A DNA stretch of 24,831 bases from Gnetum montanum (GCA_015680685.1 MNCI01007975.1:200962-225792), one strand, 5' to 3'. Positions 10,518-20,329 are shown, numbered from the stretch's first letter. Translations and numbers: made by a program. The notes: a model not told the origin generated them from the letters alone.

Positions 10518-12927
10518 ATGTCTCTTTCATGAGGAAGTAATAATGCATCATATGAAGAGAACATTCATTAGAGAACTAATAAGATATATACTAAAGAAAA
10601 TTGGAGTGACCAATCTCATGCAAGGGTTTCATATGTTCATGACCACCCTGACTACACTCAAGAACTACATTCACTCAAGGCAAACAATCCTAGAGAAGAT
10701 TAAGTAAGTCCTAGACTAGGGAAGGCCTCAAGGCCTAGGACCTTCTCAAAACCTAGAAAAGATAAATCAAGGAAACATGGGGAACACTATAGAAGCCATG
10801 GTAACTCTCCTAATTCCTCATCTTCCTTTTCCTCTTCAACATTTAGTTCTGACGAAGATGAACGTAGGTATAGAGACAAAGCTCCACTATGGGGTCAAAA
10901 TAACGATAGAAATAAAAACCATGAGAAAAATCAAAGACCTCAACATGAACATAGTCGAAACTACCACAATTGGACAAATAAAAATAGCAATTTGCACCAT
11001 GCCACATTTGATGACGATGAACCCTTGTTGGCTATTAAGAGCCTAATGCAAATCATAGAGGTAGTTAAGATACCCCACAAGCATTGCAGGGAAAGTCACA
11101 TAAAAAGGCTCGATATGAATAATATCCCTAAATTTATCAAAGGCTATGATTTTGATCCACAATATCACTCACAAGCCTTCCATGATGCTTGTGCCTTGCA
11201 AAATATTGAAAATAAGTGGCAAAAACTTGAGCTCTTGCTTAGGACACTAATAGACAAAGTTGGAAGCTGGTATAGATTGTTGGAACCAAGTTCCATCCAC
11301 TAGTGGTCCACAATGCTAGAACTTTTCAAAGAAAAATACCAAACCTATGCAAGAGTGTCCAACCTAAGAAAACAAATCCAAGTGTGGAAGCAAGAAAATC
11401 ATGAACCCTTGGATGTGGACTTGGATAGATACTATTCACTACTACATATATGTCCTAGCCATGATTTCTCTCAAAAAAGGCAACTTTTCCACATCATAGA
11501 TGTGCTTCATAATGAAACAAGGGAGACCCTTGGGNTAACTTTTCCACATCATAGATGTGCTTCATAATGAAACAAGGGAGACCCTTGGGATGTATGCTAA
11601 AGGTCAATTATATAAACTAAAAGCCCATCAAATACAAAGGCTAATCGAGCAAGTAGCAAAAGAAGAAGAAGGGCTATGTAAATGAGAGAATGTTAAGAAA
11701 AATAACTGGGATCCAACTTTTCAAAGGAAAAGGATCCATATCTATGATGAGGAAAAAAAGGCAACTCTCGATGAGGTGATTTCACAACAAACCTTGCAAC
11801 TGCAACAATCTCTTGATGAACTCCAAGCAAGGTGAGATAGGATGTCAGAGTGGATAAATGAAAAAGCTACAACTTTTGTAGATATTATAGAGGAGAAGGT
11901 AACACAAAATGAACTAGGTGATCACAATAAACGAAGGAAGCAAGACCAAGAAATAGCGAGGATCACTTATTGGCAAATAGGAAACATGGCTGAAGAAAGT
12001 GATGTTATAGACTCAACCATAGACAAAGATGACAAATGTGACATCTACATATATGACCACCCGAAGAGCCATTACCCAGTTGTGTCATATCTACATGAGT
12101 ATTTGGCTTTTGCATTAAATCCCAAATTCGTACAAAAGCACATGCTTAGGAAATTTCCTTTTCCACATGGTAATCATAGACAATCTTACAACCAATTGTA
12201 CTATCCTAATGGGACTTATTACCAGCCTCAACACGATCATCAACCACAGTGGCAAAACCCACAATCGTGGAGGAAGCCATCACTGAGCCAACCCTACCCT
12301 TACTACCAACCAAAACCATATGGGTATTATGTTCAGCAACCTATTTCCTCAACTGGATCTACCTCCTCTACTTCAAATTGCTACTACAACTTTCCCAAAT
12401 ATCATCAACCCACAACATCTTCTGAAGGATCACAACCTCACACTTCTCATCCTTCATCATATCCTTAATATTCTCAAACTTACCTCCACCATATGTCACC
12501 ACCAACAACACAAGAATTTTCAACACCACAACATCAATGAGAGAATGACACTTGTGCTACAAACATACATAGAAATGATAATGCCAGTAGATCTCCACCA
12601 CAATCTCAAAAACACCCTTTCTTTAGGATGGTTCCCACATGTAAGCATAACAATTTTGGACCTACTAACAAATCCAAATCAACACAATGTCAATCGAGTG
12701 CAACACCCTTTCTTTCACAACCAATGTCCTCTAATCTTATGCAAAGGCCAACATCCAACGTTGCTCTAACACCTAATAGAAATGATGAACCTATCATTGT
12801 GGACAAAAGAATCCATGCATTACCACTAATAGTAAAGGGTGCAGTTGCAAGTCGAAAATTCAAAATATTAACACGACCCACAACAAAGTTCAAGACTACG
12901 TGTGTGAGCAAGGACCAATCTACATAG
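10518..12927 (+). pseudogene. Element B gag
   Basis: The ATG at 10518 opens a frame that holds to 11534 and, if the duplicated 55 bases at 11535-11589 are left out, goes on without frameshift to 12927, roughly 785 codons. Stops interrupt it, among them TGA at 10530, TAG at 11301, TGA at 11680 and 11833, TAA at 12466 and TGA at 12538. Order of parts: a Ser-rich and charged N-terminus, the DDDEPLLAIKSLMQI motif (from about 11010), a capsid-like helical region with WYRLLEPSS, FKEKYQTYARVSNL and HETRE-like motifs as in plant retrotransposon gag, a charged coiled-coil-like part, and a P/Q/Y-rich C-terminal part with PYGYYVQQ near 12318. Element D carries the same order (for example HHFLGHDYAQ opposite HICPSHDFSQ). 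No CCHC zinc knuckle is seen. Gag would form the particle. Confidence 0.82.
11482..11589 (+). other. Assembly artefact: 53-bp duplication around an N
   Basis: Positions 11482-11534 and 11537-11589 are identical over 53 bases, separated by only the N at 11535 and one T. This is what an unmerged contig overlap with a one-base gap looks like. Leaving out 55 bases restores the gag frame, which supports an artefact rather than a real duplication. Confidence 0.9.
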
Positions 12928-12929
12928 TA

Positions 12930-13365
12930 GCCACTAAACCAAAAGACACCTAGTGGCTTAAAAATGAGAATATAAAGTTGTTTCAAAGATGCATGAAGAT
13001 AATTGATCTACTTATTAGTTTTAGACTTAAGAAAATAAACCAAACAGAGGACTTAGATGCATATATCTTACCCTCTAATTATACACCAGAAAAGGATATT
13101 AAGCACAAAGACCTAGGGATTAAAATAGAAAATTAAGAAGAAAAAGCAAATACATATGGATCCCCCAAAATGAAAATGCCTTCAAATCTAGATAAAGATA
13201 CATCATAGAATGATCCAAACGAGACTATCACCAATGTTAGATGTGCTACTATGTGATTAATTAAATCAATAACAGTGATAGATGGAAAATCGATGGTGAA
13301 TAACTAGGCAATTATGCAGTCCATCTCCCGAAGATGTAGCCATAAGATTAGTCATGGGGGAGATG
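12930..13365 (+). pseudogene. Element B coding tail after gag
   Basis: In the shifted frame a fragment reads WLKNENIKLFQRCMKIIDLL and DAYILPSNYTPEKDI, stops at 13134, and further on ends in KISHGGD near 13344-13364. Element D has the similar NTQWL at the same place and ends in FSHGGD before its own stop. In D a protease lies just upstream; in B no D(T/S)G motif is readable, so the protease seems deleted. The tail function is unknown. The 16-base string agtcatgggggagatg is identical in both elements at this point. Confidence 0.55.
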
Positions 13366-15537
13366 CTTCATCCTAGTTCAAGAACTAATAAGTGTTTTTC
13401 ACCTTGTTTTTGCTTTACAATTTTTTATCATTTTCTTGTTTCTTCCAAAATTTTTTGATTCTTCATATGTTTTCCATTTCTTAATATTTTTCTTTTCTTT
13501 ATATGTTTCCCTTTTCTTGAGTCATTCCCTTTATGTTTAATGAATGTATTTCATGTTTCCGTTAATAATATTGCTAATTCATGATGTAGAAGTTAATACT
13601 ATGTGTTGGGTTTTTATTATGCTACATTATTAAGATGATTGGTTAAGTAATTGTGTAAAGCAGTGAGACCACCTCATCCATCCCTCTAGTTCTTTGAATA
13701 AAAGGTCTTTTTCATGGAAACAATTTGGTTCTTCTTTCTTGAAACTAAAATTAGTCAATGATCATTATACCTTGAAGAAAGAGGGAATGACCAAGTGGAA
13801 ATGGTAAAGGGTGTGACCTCAAGGGGACTTGTTAGGTTTTCTTTTTGTCTTTCTTCATGCGGTTTATGACTCTTCTTGGAATGTATCATCACTCCTCCAT
13901 TGACCAATAAAAAAGAAGCTCTATCTTTGCATGGTGTGGTTCCCATTTCAAAAAAAAAATAGAAAAAAAATAACAAAAAAGAAAAAAAATGAGAGAGAGA
14001 AAAAACAATAATGGGAATTCAAAGCGCATTCCTTAGACACAATAATGGGCTACAAGCACTAGTTATGGGGCTACAAAGACATGTTACACATGCCTGAAGG
14101 CATACCTCTAACTAAGGCCCTTCCTTATTTCTTCTCTTTTTGAAGTGATGATTGTTCTTTGACGTGGTTCTGGACTCATGGTGGTTGGTAGGATGAAACA
14201 CATAAATGCAAGGTTACTGTTCATGGTATGGACTTGTTCTAAACTTGAACAGATAGGTATGCTAATCATTTTAATCACATTTATCATAAGAACCTATTGT
14301 GAACATGGTCAAGTACTTTACATTCCTATCTGCAATCCCTTCTCATCCCATTATTCACCTCACTGCTACATGCAATTATGAGCCTTTTGGTTTTGTATAG
14401 TATAGTACAACATCCCAACCATGGTAGTTGTGTGTTTTTGGAATGAAAGCATGGTCTACATTTAACTTCTTGGATGCCCATGGACATCTATAGAAGTGGT
14501 TATGCAAGGGCATTATCACAGGAGCTTGCTTTGGGGAGGACCCACTTGCATAACTTTTGTTGATCATGACTTTGAACCAACCTTCACATCTTCTAGAACA
14601 TCAATGAAAGTTTCTCTAAATTTATGTATAATTTTGGGACTACTTCTCATCACTTTCAATTACTTTTTTACTTTTTCCTAACTTTCTATTAAAATATCCT
14701 TCAAGTTCAATATTTCTTGGCCATCTTTTGAATCAAACCTTTGGTTTCAATTGTTTAAAAACTTGTGTGCTTCTGGAGTTATGCTTATTAGTCATCGAGG
14801 CTAGGGATGTCCGCTTTGAAACTTTGAAATTTTTCTAACATCCTATTTTTGGACATCATGGTAACTAATAATAATTGATCAAAATATGTGAATATCTTGA
14901 TGATTTTAGTTACCTCATAGCCTTGGGCATAGTATGCTATCATCACCATGTGCTTAAATGAAAACCAAGGGATTCAAAAAGAGTTAATTGTTAAGTAAAA
15001 TTTACCAAAACTAATGTTGATCCTTTGGTGACTACAGGTGCTGCTAAAGAAATGTCTAAGGAAGAATGTCATTTGCCAGACCCAAAAACAAAGCTAAGAG
15101 GGGGATAATGGATAATATGCCCATGAAAAAATCATAGCACATACAAGATAGATGCTTAAGCATCACAAGTTTGCTATATCCATGGGACGATGAGAAGAAA
15201 TTTTAGTCCATCCTTTAAGAATGTTCTACATAACTAGAGAAGCATTAACATAACAATCTAGGTTGGAAGTTTGCCACCACTAGCAACAAGAAGAAGAATA
15301 ATCTTCAACGAATTCTTGAAGACTTCTAAAAATTTTGTAATATTTAATGTCTTTCTAGTCTTTTTGTCACTTTGTCATTTTGTATACATCCACTAGAATA
15401 AAATTTTGTAATGCGGCACCTAGTTTTGTTATGTCTATTTTGTCTTGTTTTGTTATGTCAAAAGCTAGTCAATAATCCCATACCTTCCCAATTTTGTAAA
15501 GAACTCGAGGATGAATTTTTATTTAATTGTGAAGGTA
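13366..15537 (+). other. Element B non-coding 3' module
   Basis: About 2.1 kb without long coding frames. Conserved blocks shared in order with element D: T-rich tract (13395-13500), aaagggtgtg...tcaaggg..acttg (13806-13831), catggtgtggttc (13930), ggaattcaaagc through acaagcact (14014-14060), ctctaactaaggccctt (14106), and gctttggggaggacccact (14528-14546). An almost pure A/G run of about 60 bases lies at 13949-14007. A purine tract aagagggggat is at 15096, 430 bases before the LTR. Next to the LTR, actcgaggatgaattttt resembles the 3' end of many Ty3/gypsy elements. Small frames such as 14178-14381 look accidental. The role could be packaging or another RNA function, or a relic of a lost gene. 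Confidence 0.7.
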
Positions 15538-16461
15538 TGATGAGATACAATTTGTTGCATTGAGTGGACCCCATTAACTAGGCTCTCTCAACACAGTCTG
15601 CTGCATTGACTAGGCTCCATCGTCTAGGCCTTGTCAACTAGGCCCTATCAATGTAGTCTATTGTGTCGACGTGGCCCCATCGATGCAGTGTCTATTTTTC
15701 TTTATAAATACACGCTCACAACCATGTTTATGCAATTCTTTGGTTAATAGAGTAGCCAAACTCTTACAGCTTTATTTTGTAATCTTAGAGAATAGTTAGT
15801 GAGTGCCTAGAGTGTGGATATGAGCTAGTTATATGACATCTTATTCAAGTGGCAATGTACCTGAACATATTCCATGAACGACAATAAGATCGAGATTAAT
15901 TCTTATTCATTGTAGTACTTTGACTTAGATTAACTTTACTTTTACTATAATTTATATTTCATGTACTTAGTTAATATTTATGTTTCCATGCATGTTAATG
16001 AATTGGTGGAATGAGCACAACCAGTTTCGAGTGTAAACATGCATTCACTTGGTAATCCTAGCAATGCTATTGCTTGGTTCACCCAGTAGCATAGCACTTG
16101 GTAATCCCAATAGTGGATACATGGGTTTAGGATGTGTACAGTAAGCTAGGAACGGACACTCATCGCCCATAGGCTAGTTTAGACATTATATTTATGTTGT
16201 TAATTTGATCAAGTAATTGATTTCTTTATTATCATTAGGAGAAGCATAAAGCTGAAACAACATCAATTATCATATGCCTCAATTTGGACTAAACCATACA
16301 TGACAAAGCTAACACTAGTCCAAGGGGGAAGACAATGAACTGTAATCAAGGCATAATGACCTAGATGCCACAACTAGTCCCATCCATGGAATTTGACCAG
16401 ATCATGTGCGAATGCTTGTGATTCATATGGTTGGGCATAGGGGGTACCTCATCGCTCATCA
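15538..16461 (+). repeat. Element B 3' LTR
   Basis: 924 bases, TGATGAGATACA...GCTCATCA. TATA box tataaata at 15703-15710, and an aataga/aataag region behind it. It keeps the fuller U3 repeat set (five or six ctaggc- or ccatc-type units between 15560 and 15690) and a middle segment, near 16120-16250, that the left LTR lacks but that has counterparts in LTR C. Confidence 0.92.
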
Positions 16462-16466
16462 CAAGC
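16462..16466 (+). other. Target-site duplication of element B, right
   Basis: caagc, partner of caagt at 9667-9671; one transition apart. Confidence 0.85.
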
Positions 16467-16524
16467 TATGTGGTGCTTGATTTCATGATGACTTTTCACA
16501 AGCATAACCCTAAATCATTAGGTA
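16462..16524 (+). pseudogene. Unidentified reading frame, right part
   Basis: Continues the frame cut at 9671: YVVLDFMMTFHKHNPKSLGNLL and then TAG at 16522. Beyond it the same frame goes on with stops (LMHEF, KLLMFPSFQLLKINLDVVNLALYF), so any gene was already, or has since become, broken. No family is recognised. Confidence 0.35.
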
Positions 16525-17070
16525 ATCTACTATAGGAATTGATGCATGAATTCATTAGTTGAAAGCTTCTCATGTTTCCAAGTTTTCAATTGCTAAAAAT
16601 CAACCTTGATGTGGTTAACTTGGCTCTTTATTTTAATTGTGGGAGTTGATTTTTGTACTAGCATGACAACTATTTTGGTTTTTTAAAGATTTTGGTAGTG
16701 TATGTGAATTTGCCTCAAAATCATAATAGGTAATGGAGTGTTTGAAATCGTTAATATTAACCATAGGAACCTTTTGTACATGTTCAAAGATACCATTAAC
16801 TTCTTGAAGATAGATAAGATAAAAAATGAGAGCTTGCCAATTTCTTTATTATAAGAACCATGGGGTGCTACAACTAACCTAATTTAACATGATTGATTAT
16901 GAAAGATAGAAATGTTAATTCCTCCTAATGAGTAATGATCCTTCTTTATGCTAAGGTATAATTAAGTCAATCTGTCGATTGGTTTGGAGTTTTAAAGTAG
17001 GAAATAAAATAGCAAATCCTATCTTGTTTCTTTGCACATAGAATTCATGTTTTCTATTCTAATTAAATGA

Positions 17071-17135
17071 TATATGGCTCAAGTGGTTAGCTCATTATTT
17101 TATTAGATAAGAGGTTATCAATTTCAGTTACACTT
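17071..17135 (+). repeat. SINE-like tRNA-derived tract 1
   Basis: TGGCTCAAGTGGTTAGCTC at 17075 resembles an A box of tRNA-derived SINEs. About 30 bases on, gaggttatcaatttcagtta resembles a decayed B box region (GGTCATNAGTTCGAGTC type). No full element ends are seen. Confidence 0.35.
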
Positions 17136-17241
17136 AAGGCATTATTATATTTTTCTATACATATTCTCTTGACTATATCTGTTAGGGTGTACTTATAGTC
17201 AAATTATTATATTTTCAAATAGTGAAAAATCAAATTAACAA

Positions 17242-17310
17242 TGAGGTGTTAGCTTAGTTATAAGACTCTTAATTTGGAAACTCCAAGTACTAGGTTTAAT
17301 TTTGATCAAC
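17242..17310 (+). repeat. SINE-like tRNA-derived tract 2
   Basis: GTTAGCTTAGTTATAAGACTC at 17248 looks like an A box region, and taggtttaattttgatc at 17291 like a decayed B box (GGTTCAANTC type), with tRNA-like spacing. It lies directly before LTR C. Ends are unknown. Confidence 0.35.
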
Positions 17311-17323
17311 AATACTGCATTAG

Positions 17324-18989
17324 TGATGAACCATTGATAAGATAGGCTACATCAACACAAACCTATCAATGTATCCCTATCAACGCATGCTAAGATGTGT
17401 TGATACAGGTACGTTGATGTTGATGTAGTCATTGCTTATATAAATGCATACATCCCTTGCATTTATGATACCTTTTGGTCTTAGTCTTAGCTAAACTTTT
17501 GTAATTTATTTATTTGAGAGTGATGAATGGCAAGGTACCCCTACGCCCAACCATATAACTCACTAAGGAATTCACATGTGATCCAATCAAATTTTGCGGA
17601 CCTATAGTTCTTTAGTGCACTAGTTCCTCTTGGAAGTGAGATGGTCATTGAGAACATTTTTTGTCTTCGCAACTATACTTGTGAAGCTTAAGGATATGGT
17701 TTAAGTGTAACTGAGGCACATGATTTTTATCATTTGATATTTTGTAAGTTTAATCACCTAAAACAATAATGAAAGCTAGAGTAATTTAGGATCTACTTTA
17801 TCTACTACCTAGTACCCGTTTCACTTTCCTAGACACATCCTAAACACATATAGCCTTGCTAGGTTACCAAATGCTAAGCATTTCTGGGTCACCAAGTGCT
17901 ACATGTATGCTCAAGGTGGTTATGTTTATTTTCATTAACTGAAAATTAATTACTTAATTAAAGTGCATTAAAGTGAAGTGCATGAATATTAAATGCATCA
18001 ATGAAACATTAATCTATTCTCAATGCTACAAGGATGATCAAAAGGTTTCGTTTTTATTCTCATCGCACTACTGTGCTCAGGTACATCAATGTTTGAACAA
18101 AGATTCATACACACTTAGACTCCTATTGCAGGCACTCAAAAAATATTCTAACTCTAGAGAAAACAAACTGCTAGAGCTTCACTAACTATGACAAAACCTA
18201 ATATGAAAATCATGAGCTCGATGCTATATTTATAGGCTAGCATATACCTTGTGATATCAAATATCCAATAATGCATCCTAGGCTCCAATATTGAGCATTC
18301 AATATTGAAGCATGTCAGAACATGACTCATCATAGAGTTAGAATATTTTCTCTCTAAGTGCTTGGAGCATGGATTTATGAGATTGTACAAATTTTTATTC
18401 AAGTGCTCTTGTACTTGGACACATCAACATGATTAGCAATAAAATCGAGATATCCTACATCCATTGTAGCACTTAGACTAGTTTACTAATCTTTTCAGCA
18501 CTTTACATTACTAATATGAATTAATTAATTAATGTCATCATCTATAAGCATGTAAGTATGACCATTTCAATCATAACCTATTAACGTTTGGTAATCCCAA
18601 TAGTGGATATTTGGTAATCCCAGTACTAATACTAGTTTAGGATGTGTATGGTAAATTGGAATAGATACTTCACACTAGGATAGTTAGTTAATGAGATATT
18701 TGATTAGTTAAATAATTCAATCATTAAAATTTCATTTAACCACTTACTAATTAGGATAAAATAATAATAAAATAATCTAAAAAATAAACATCTTACACCT
18801 TCACTACACTTAACAATACACACACTTAAAACACAAGTATTACTTTAGAAGATAATGACTTGCAACTTCTTGATTCACTATATAAGGACATTGGATGCTC
18901 AAGTAACTAAGTTTGTGGAATTCAACTGAATCGCTAGTGAATGCTTATGATTCATATGGTTGGGCATAGGGGGTACTCACTGCTAATCA
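17324..18989 (+). repeat. Element C 5' LTR, split by an inverted solo LTR
   Basis: Starts TGATGAACCA and ends CTGCTAATCA, directly before a degraded primer site. With the nested 17521-18332 piece and one target copy removed it is about 850 bases, the family length. U3 holds direct and inverted copies of an atcaacgca / tgttgat motif between 17350 and 17430; a TATA-like tatataaat is at 17437. The ttggtaatccca motif is doubled near 18590-18620, and cataggggg..actcac closes the LTR. The left end lacks a partner LTR to confirm it. Confidence 0.8.
17521..18332 (-). mobile_element. Solo LTR A' (inverted, nested in LTR C)
   Basis: 812 bases whose reverse complement starts TGATGAGTCATG and ends CCATTCATCA, matching solo LTR A at 7359-8211 along its length (TATA ctataaata at 18229-18221 on the minus strand, aataaaaacga, cacttggtgacccag, gaagacaa). 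Flanking 5-mers are gagag (17516-17520) and tagag (18333-18337), four of five the same. LTR C reads through when the piece is taken out. The open frames at 17973-18185 (+) and 18154-18402 (-) lie in this LTR and are not genes. Confidence 0.9.
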
Positions 18990-18990
18990 T

Positions 18991-19007
18991 TAGTGTTGTT
19001 ACTAGGA
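18991..19007 (+). other. Degraded tRNA-Asp primer-binding site (element C)
   Basis: TAGTGTTGTTACTAGGA against TGGCGCCGTTGCCGGGG: nine of 17 match and all eight differences are C-to-T or G-to-A. The following AAC matches the base context of the D site (GAC), and the position right after the LTR confirms it. Confidence 0.75.
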
Positions 19008-19150
19008 ACTTAGTTTAGCTAAGTGTGCTAAATAGTGTTAACTAGTGAATTCATACAAAAATTGTTGTAAGAAATATATAACAAGATATTTTTCTTATAC
19101 AAAATAATAACAAAATCATCCCAAAGGCACACTTAATACATATTAGTAAT

Positions 19151-19478
19151 ATGGCTTCTTCTTGTAGGAATGAATCATCACCCCATGCCAATGAATCCAA
19201 TAAGCAGCAAGAGAGGACTAAAAAGGCTATCAGTGAGAAGCCTCAATAACTAAGGGTAGTTTATGCCCATCTGGATCCCTATTATCTAGAATTTAACTTC
19301 ATCCTCCATCAAGATGGAAAGTTACACTAGAGGGATATGAAAGTCAACATTATGTTACCCCCTAATCAATCTATTCCCATCATGCTCATGGCCCAACTCA
19401 TGAGACTAGGCATTGATGCAACAAGGTTTGAGTATGAAACAACAAATTAAGCCCTCATGGACTATCAAGTTACAAAAT
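19151..19478 (+). pseudogene. Element C gag, N-terminal fragment
   Basis: ATG at 19151 opens MASSCRNESS. Past a TAA at 19247, YYLEFNFILHQDGK and INIMLPPNQSIPIM line up with YILDFTFILHQ and NIVLPPDHAVPNM of element D gag. Two more stops follow (19330 and about 19447). The frame ends abruptly where LTR D begins at 19479, so the rest of element C should lie beyond element D, outside this window. Confidence 0.75.
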
Positions 19479-20311
19479 TGATGGGACGTGATATCGCATC
19501 CACCACGATATCGCGTATGCGATGTATCATACACAATATCACGTCTTCTCCTGCGATATCGGGTACACGATATCACAGTCTATTGCCATTTCTATAAATA
19601 AGAGGCGGCTCTCCCTTGTTTCTCAATCTAGATCTAGACCGTAGCCAAACTCTTGCCATTTTTCTATTCCAGAGTTAGAATAATTTCCATGTGCCCGCAG
19701 TAGGAGTCCCAAAGTGAACGAATCTTTATTCAAGCAATTTTGTACCTGAGCACACAATTTTGTACGACAATAAAGACAAACTTTTGGATAAACCTTGCAG
19801 TGCATGGACTAAGCTAATGAGGATTTAATTACTGTTGATTGTTTAAATGCTTTCTTAGGACTTAATCTCTCTCAACCCTCAACTCTCATAGTTAAGTGCA
19901 TTCAGTATGACCGCTTCGAGCACGTGCGTTACGCATGGTAATCCCAGTAATGAATAGCATTTGGTAATCCCAGCAGCATTGCATTGGTTCAAGGTATGAA
20001 ATAGCAAATGGGAAAAGATACTGATGCTAGGATAATTAAGGCTTAGTTAGTTAAAGTTAGTTACTTAGTCTCTTCACCCTTTCCTCTCTTAGCATAGGTG
20101 ATAAAAACATAAAAGATATAAAAATCACATGCCTCAACCTTACTTAACCATACAACTATGACAAATACAAGTAAGCTTGGGAAGACAACGATTGATTAAC
20201 CTTAAGTGTTCCATAAGGTATGTAGGCACTTAGTCTACAGAGTTCGACCGGATTGCACGTGTAACGCTCGTATTCGTATGGTTGAGTGTAAGGGTACCTC
20301 GCCACTCATCA
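19479..20311 (+). repeat. Element D 5' LTR
   Basis: 833 bases, TGATGGGACG...CACTCATCA. U3 carries at least five gatatc or cgatatcgcg units between 19489 and 19577. TATA ctataaata lies near 19595, aataaa near 19766, and the doubled ggtaatcccag motif near 19937 and 19961. The last 40 bases (tatggttgagtgtaagggtacctcgcc) match the other LTRs of the window. The 3' copy lies outside. The minus-strand open frame 19623-19805 is a shadow. Confidence 0.88.
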
Positions 20312-20312
20312 T

Positions 20313-20329
20313 TGGCGCTGTTGCCGGGG
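20313..20329 (+). other. Primer-binding site, tRNA-Asp type (element D)
   Basis: TGGCGCTGTTGCCGGGG matches the complement of the plant tRNA-Asp 3' end at 16 of 17 positions; the one change is C-to-T at 20319. It starts two bases after the LTR CA end. Confidence 0.93.

Larger units (their letters stand above)
9672..16461 (+). mobile_element. Element B: complete gag-only LTR retrotransposon
   Basis: The element is 6,790 bases long. Both LTRs are present, begin TGATGAGATA and end ATCA, and are flanked by caagt/caagc. Order: left LTR 9672-10392, primer site 10394-10410, gag frame 10518-12927, short coding tail to about 13365, about 2.1 kb of non-coding module, right LTR 15538-16461. No reverse transcriptase, RNase H or integrase motif was found in any frame of the 5.1 kb interior, and the protease present in element D is not readable here. 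The family looks Ty3/gypsy-like (tRNA-Asp primer, gag-protease type as in Athila/Tat), but it would depend on another element for replication. The gag stops make this copy non-coding today. Confidence 0.9.
16525..17323. other. Flank between elements B and C
   Basis: AT-rich and without a recognised gene apart from two tRNA-like tracts at 17071-17135 and 17242-17310. Confidence 0.5.

Noticed and set aside
13949-14007. Poly(A) tail of a retroposed transcript
   Set aside because: The A-rich run sits within the shared module of elements B and D, which continues on both sides; it is more simply a grown A/G simple repeat.
14178-14681. Small frames in the element B module as an env-like gene
   Set aside because: They are not kept in element D, where the same blocks have no open frame, and show no signal or membrane pattern typical of an envelope gene.
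15096-15108. aagagggggat as the polypurine tract of element B
   Set aside because: It lies 430 bases before the LTR start that the target duplication and LTR alignment support, so it cannot be the tract used for this LTR end, unless the boundary was changed later.
17973-18402. Small genes in 17973-18402
   Set aside because: They lie wholly or mostly within the inverted solo LTR A' and have no counterparts kept in LTR A.
19489-19577. CRISPR-like array from the repeated gatatc units
   Set aside because: Units are short and unequal, without regular spacers, and sit in the U3 part of a plant LTR.
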